64,000 bases of DNA from Diadema setosum (lineage: Eukaryota > Echinodermata > Echinoidea > Diadematoida > Diadematidae). How positions within the stretch are numbered: the stretch's first letter is position 1; every line of letters begins with the position of its first letter. The position numbers were made by a program, and so were the translations under genes. The stretch lies in the NCBI RefSeq assembly GCF_964275005.1, contig NC_092698.1, positions 27,213,447-27,277,446 of the forward strand, in the 5' to 3' direction. Of this stretch, positions 60,201-64,000 are shown in pieces. The notes under the pieces are model-generated. The model made no database searches and was not told the DNA's origin. It was given only the letters and a program-made list of their open reading frames with translations.

Positions 60201-62473
60201 CTGCTTTGAAAATATGAGGCCACTTGTGTCGTCATCAAATGATGAGGCAATATTCTGCCACAATGGCACTTACACAGGTGTGCAGAATTCAACTTAACAT
60301 TCTCTTTGGTTATTTTCTACATTGCAATTGGCATGCAAAAGTTCATATATAATATTCACATTTAATATGTTCTCAGCTTTCAGAAGAGGTATTATTTGCC
60401 GGTTTTGGGATTCTCATTGTACAATAGTTCCAGGTTAAAGCAAATTGCAGATGTGCATTTTACACTAATGGGCTGAAATACACTGCTACACATGTGGTGT
60501 CAAAAATGCTGATACAGTGTAGTATGAAAACTGCCATTCTTGCAGATAAACCTTTCTCGTCTGGATTATCTTCAATGTAAGTGGAGACAGCACTGACAAA
60601 AAGACAAAATATACCTGGTAATGAGATGCTAAATATAGATCTATACTTTTGCTGTGTCAAACATTTAATTCATTTCTATAATCATGACTTCCACAGGGAC
60701 CAGTGATCAAGATCAACAGTAAGCAGCGGTATGCCACCACCGCCGTCTCCACCGCCATTCTCAAGATGCTAGCTGAAAAGGGCGACGTTCCTCTGCAGGT
60801 GAGACTGAATTAGTAATAAACGAGACATTGAGATCACTCAAGAGCTTTAATCTAGTCCAAGAACCATTTCTAAAGCCAACACACAATTGTATGTGGACCA
60901 TTTCCATTTTCTTTGATGGGGGGCGCATCTTGTGCAGCATCATTTTATCATGACAAGATTCTGTTTTACCCTCCGTGCTGAAGGCTGAAAGTGTTGTGAT
61001 TGTGGACTACAGTTCGACCTCGATTATCCGGCCATGTCGGGACCGGCGCTCATCCGGATAAGCGAATTAGCCGGATATGGGAGACACAATGTTATTGTGT
61101 ATAGCTGCCATCCAAGCTGCCGTCCCAGTGCACTGGCAGCTAGGCAGGTAGCATACCCCGCAACGGTGGTGTAATCTATGCTAGAATTATGCTAAAATTG
61201 TAGTCCCTTCTTCACAAAAATAAAGTATACCTTTTAATGTGAAAATCATAGATGTTTTACCTCATTAAATATTGAGAAACCTATAATGCACATCTTATGA
61301 AATTAGTGAAATAGATCCATGCAAGTCACTGTTTTTTCTCAATTTTTGGATGGGAAAAAAAGTCCTTCACTGCGTGAACGCGGTCCGGATAATAGAGATT
61401 TCCGGATAAAAGGAGGCCAGATAATCGAGGTCGAACTGTACTTGATTTATCAATACCTAGACTGGACCTGAATTAGTCATGATGGTTTTACTGAACTCAT
61501 AATAATGTGAAGGATATTTGCATTCGTTTGTTTATAGTTTTGTGCATGAGCATCTTTGCATCTGTTGGCCTTGATGCAATTGCCTGTATGATTTAGTGAA
61601 ATTTGTGCATCATTGAACTGACACACTTCTTCCACTTTCTCTACCATCACTTGTACTACCTCCACTACCACTGTTGACTACCACCACTGCCAACATGACT
61701 ACCACCTCCACTGCCACCAATACTGCCACAATTACTGCCATCACTACCACCACCACTATCAACATGACTTCCACCCCCACTGCCACCAATACTGCCACAA
61801 TTACTGCCATCACTACCACCACCACTATCAACATGACTTCCACCCCCACTGCCACCACCTCTATCACCGCCACTTCCACCACTGCTACTATCAAAACGAC
61901 TACCACTCCTACCACCTCTATCACCACCACCACTGCTACAATGTACTACCAACACGACTACTACTCCTACCACCTCTATCACCACCACTACCAAAACTGC
62001 TACAATGTACTACCAACATGACTACCACTCCTACCACCTCTATCACCACCACTACCACAACTGCTAATACCAACATGACTACCACTCCTACCACCTCTAT
62101 CACCACCACTACCACTACTGCTAATACCAACATGACTACCACTCCTACCACCTCTATCACCACCACTGCCAAAACTGCTACTACCAACACGACTACCACT
62201 CCTACCACCTCTATCACCGCCACTACCACCACTGCTACTACCAACACGACTACCACTCCTACCACCTGTATCACCACCACCACTACATCAACAATGCCCC
62301 TGTAGGAATTTGTTGTGCGCAACGACATGCCCTGCGGCACCACAATTGGGCCCATCTTGTCGGCCAACCTCGGCATGAGGACCGTGGACGTTGGGGCCCC
62401 CATGCTCAGCATGCATTCCTGTCGAGAGATGGGCTGCACCTCTGGGCTCTTTCAACTTATTGTCCTCTGTAGG
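48238..62473 (+). CDS. DNPEP: Aspartyl aminopeptidase (M18), lacking only the last exon
   Basis: Thirteen coding exons, 453 codons: 48238-48316, 48924-49012, 49741-49854, 50439-50564, 51626-51750, 52639-52726, 54090-54197, 55211-55288, 55876-55959, 56759-56916, 57593-57632, 60697-60798, 62306-62473. Phases match throughout and the product aligns colinearly with vertebrate DNPEP. The enzyme removes N-terminal Asp or Glu in the cytosol as a dodecamer with two zinc ions per subunit. Expected metal ligands are present: H87 (GAHTDSPC), D259 (RLDNL), E297, D340 (SADMAH), H434 (MHSCREM); catalytic E296 is in DNEEVGS. The start ATG gives [17 protein letters not shown], as in the family. The last ~20 residues (GFFE... 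in vertebrates) need an exon to the right of 64,000. The exon-2 donor is weak (GTTCGT). All other donors and acceptors are ordinary. The 5' exon is spliced from an upstream untranslated exon. Confidence 0.95.
50866..51265. repeat. Tandem ~158-bp dispersed repeat in a DNPEP intron
   Basis: Units start at about 50,866, 51,024 and 51,181 with GACCTTGATTTTTGACC. The third is cut short and ends with GGCGGGGACATATATTACGC, a recurrent terminus of this repeat type. Confidence 0.75.
58057..58133 (-). tRNA. tRNA-Ala(AGC)-like sequence, unit 1
   Basis: The minus strand shows TAGCTCAGTCGGTAGAGCA (D arm and A box), an anticodon arm with loop CTAGCAA (anticodon AGC), and a perfect T arm with GGTTCGAAT (B box). 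CCC and then a TTTT terminator follow. The acceptor stem is poor: in a standard 7-bp alignment the two outermost pairs fail. It is therefore a tRNA-derived sequence or a degenerate gene rather than a clear tRNA. Confidence 0.5.
58383..58459 (-). tRNA. tRNA-Ala(AGC)-like sequence, unit 2
   Basis: Same sequence and the same acceptor-stem defects as unit 1, 326 bp to the right. Confidence 0.5.
58709..58785 (-). tRNA. tRNA-Ala(AGC)-like sequence, unit 3
   Basis: Same sequence as units 1 and 2. The left boundary of the array (59,035 onward) truncates what would be a fourth copy just where its 3' end would begin. Confidence 0.5.
61010..61438. mobile_element. Tigger/pogo-like MITE with TA duplication
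   Basis: The ends CAGTTCGACCTCGATTATCC and GGTCGAACTG are inverted and flanked by TA on both sides (61,008-61,009 and 61,439-61,440). Subterminal CCGGATAA blocks recur at both ends. TA duplication and this CAGT...CCTCGnTTATCCG end style fit the Tc1/mariner pogo-Tigger group. Non-coding; in a DNPEP intron. Confidence 0.8.
61640..62300 (+). repeat. 57-69-bp minisatellite ending at a DNPEP splice acceptor
   Basis: About ten units, typically ACGACTACCACTCCTACCAC, then CTCTATCACC and ACTACCAAC-like ends. The plus strand is almost free of G and very C/A rich, and long Thr-rich frames arise from it by chance. The array runs to within a few bases of the acceptor TGTAG at 62,301-62,305. Confidence 0.85.
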
Positions 62474-63192
62474 GTGAGTTCACTGACCTGTCCTTTTCTT
62501 TGCTTTTTTTTTCAGTTTTTTTTAATGTTTACTAAACGAAATGGGATTTTTTTTTTCTTTGCATGAGCTCTGAGCTCTTTGCAGTTGCTATTACTGTATC
62601 CACCAAATATTTCGCGGGGCTTTTATTTTTATTTTTGCGATTTTTTTTTTTTTAGCTGAATGTGATGAAATGATGGATCAATCATCAAAGAAAGCCAAAA
62701 CAAAATTTAGAAGTGAGTTTTTGCTTTCTTCACAAGACAAACATGAGGTTTGAATTCAAGTTAACCAAAATTTAGAACAAATCAGTCATGTGAAATGTTT
62801 CTCTTGTGTCCTTCCTTTTGGTAGTAAGATAGAAATAGGGTATCCTATGAGGATGTCCAATTCCATAAAAAGTTCTAGTCAGCCAAAGCATTCAGGCTTC
62901 ACCAGGTGAAAGCTTACTGTATCTGTGTTGTATGACATGAAGTAGCCGATGTCACATGGTCATACCGATTTGGGCATTTGCCAATGGCTCTCTCCAGTAG
63001 AGCCAACAAATAATGCTCAAAAGAGATGGTTCTACTTGAATACTATTTAGCCTTCACTGATATGAAATACAAGTTCAGCCAACCTCACCTATGCTGAATC
63101 CAAGGGACTGCACTGGAGACAATTCTTCGACTCAAGAGAACTTTGACTTACACAATAGAATTAACACATTTCTCTGTCCATTTGGTGTATAG
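62474..63192. other. DNPEP last-intron sequence
   Basis: I searched for an exon encoding the expected GFFE-type C-terminus and found none. Poly-T runs near 62,508, 62,547 and 62,641. Confidence 0.5.
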
Positions 63193-63608
63193 TTTTTGTT
63201 GAGCCCACCGGAGGTGTGGGGAGACTAAGGGATCGCCTGCGGCGTCTGTCCGTCCTCCGTCCGTCCGTCCTCCGTCCGTCATCCGTCCGTAACGCTACAA
63301 AAACTTGAATAACTCTCTACTGGGGACTTTAATTTTAATCAAACTTGGAGGGAAGAGTGGTTATACAAAGTTACTCATTTTACTACACATGAAGGTCACC
63401 TCAAAGTCAAAGGTCACAGGCATTGGTCAATGAACTTCAGGGCCTAATGTTAAGTTTTTACAGCGTGTTTGATTATGGCTCATAACTTTTGATCCCTATG
63501 TCCGTTTGTTACCAAACTTAGATGGTAGATGTCCCTTGGGAATTTGAAGGTCATCACAAGGTCAAAGGTCACAGACGGGAGTCAATTAACTTTTAGGGGC
63601 TAGCAATA
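63193..63608 (+). repeat. Second copy of the GAGCCCACC dispersed repeat
   Basis: Same order of motifs as 46,425-47,000 (GAGCCCACCGGAGGTG, GTCCGT-rich tract, AACTTTTGATCC, AAGGTCAAAGGTCACA), with one unit instead of repeated units. It is interrupted at its right side by the next element. Confidence 0.7.
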
Positions 63609-64000
63609 TTAAAGGGAAGATAAACCCCAAGAGCAATGTGGATTGAGTGAAAGCAGCAACATTAGTAGAACACATCAGTGAAAGTTTGAGGAAAATCGGA
63701 CAATCGATGCAAAAGTTATGAATTTTTAAAGTTTTGGTGTTGGAACCGCTGGATGAGGAGACTACTAGAGGATATGACGTATGAGTGGACAACAATACAA
63801 AGAAAATATAAAGGAAATTCAACAAAAATTCACTTTTCTAGAATCATGAAAGAGCAATGGACCAACCTCTTTCAGAAAGCAGGGGGAATAATTGCTACCC
63901 TTAACATATGTCAATATCAAGTTGATGGAATTTGTAATTTTCATGAAAAATGGATTTTTGTAGACTTTTCTTTATATTTTCTTGGTATTCTTGTCCACTC
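63609..64000. mobile_element. TTAA-flanked element AGGGAAGATAAACCCC, cut by the window edge
   Basis: TTAA at 63,609-63,612 is followed by AGGGAAGATAAACCCC. The insertion point corresponds to the TTAA of CAATGTTAAG in the other copy of the host repeat (46.4-47.0 kb), so the pre-insertion sequence can be inferred. The right end is outside the window. Its start (AGGG after TTAA) matches the other TTAA elements in the window. Confidence 0.6.

Noticed and set aside
61674-62305. Long Thr-rich and Val-rich open frames on both strands
   Set aside because: They are produced by the CCA/ACC-rich minisatellite. The plus frame ends at the splice acceptor, and the DNPEP reading requires it to be intron.
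1-64000. CRISPR arrays, bacterial operons, rRNA genes
   Set aside because: No direct repeats with unique spacers and no rRNA sequence are seen. Introns and SINEs show that the DNA is eukaryotic.

Overview
The window reads as nuclear DNA of a marine invertebrate, most likely an echinoderm. The grounds are GT-AG introns, a cluster of miR-92-type microRNA hairpins, a tRNA-derived SINE, a Penelope-like element, and many foldback (MITE-like) elements and dispersed repeats of a kind familiar from echinoderm genomes. The species is not determinable by reading; 'echinoderm' is an inference.

Layout. Positions 1-30,000 hold no protein-coding gene that I can support. This half carries one divergent miR-25/92-type hairpin (about 4.84-4.93 kb) and four clear miR-92 hairpins in the same orientation (20.4-24.8 kb). 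It also carries a SINE, several foldback transposon remnants (6.1, 8.1-8.8, 12.7, 16.9, 25.2, 25.7, 26.9 and 29.7 kb), and a set of tiny palindromes flanked by 8-bp direct repeats, mostly between 1.6 and 6.0 kb. Positions 30,811-43,114 on the minus strand form a multi-exon gene for a 1045-residue leucine-rich-repeat protein of the AMN1/F-box-LRR (cysteine-containing LRR) type. Its introns hold a decayed Penelope-like element. At about 45.3 kb a plus-strand exon encodes a BED-like zinc finger. Positions 48,220-62,473 on the plus strand hold thirteen coding exons of aspartyl aminopeptidase (DNPEP, peptidase family M18). The last short exon should lie beyond the right edge. The DNPEP introns hold a perfect 326-bp tandem triplication carrying tRNA-Ala-like sequences, a Tigger-like MITE, and a Thr-codon-like minisatellite that runs straight into a splice acceptor.

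The two main genes are unrelated in function: one is a probable protein-interaction or ubiquitin-ligase adaptor scaffold, the other a cytosolic metallopeptidase. The LRR gene and the zinc-finger exon are divergently arranged, with about 2.2 kb between the nearest recognised exons.

The most unusual signal is the micro-palindrome set. These are 17-32 bp inverted repeats that start with CANGGAG and end with CTCCNT, read as an unpaired C plus a palindrome. Each sits between 8-bp direct repeats, and in one case two have landed inside a third. They look like the product of a transposition-like process but are far shorter than normal MITEs.
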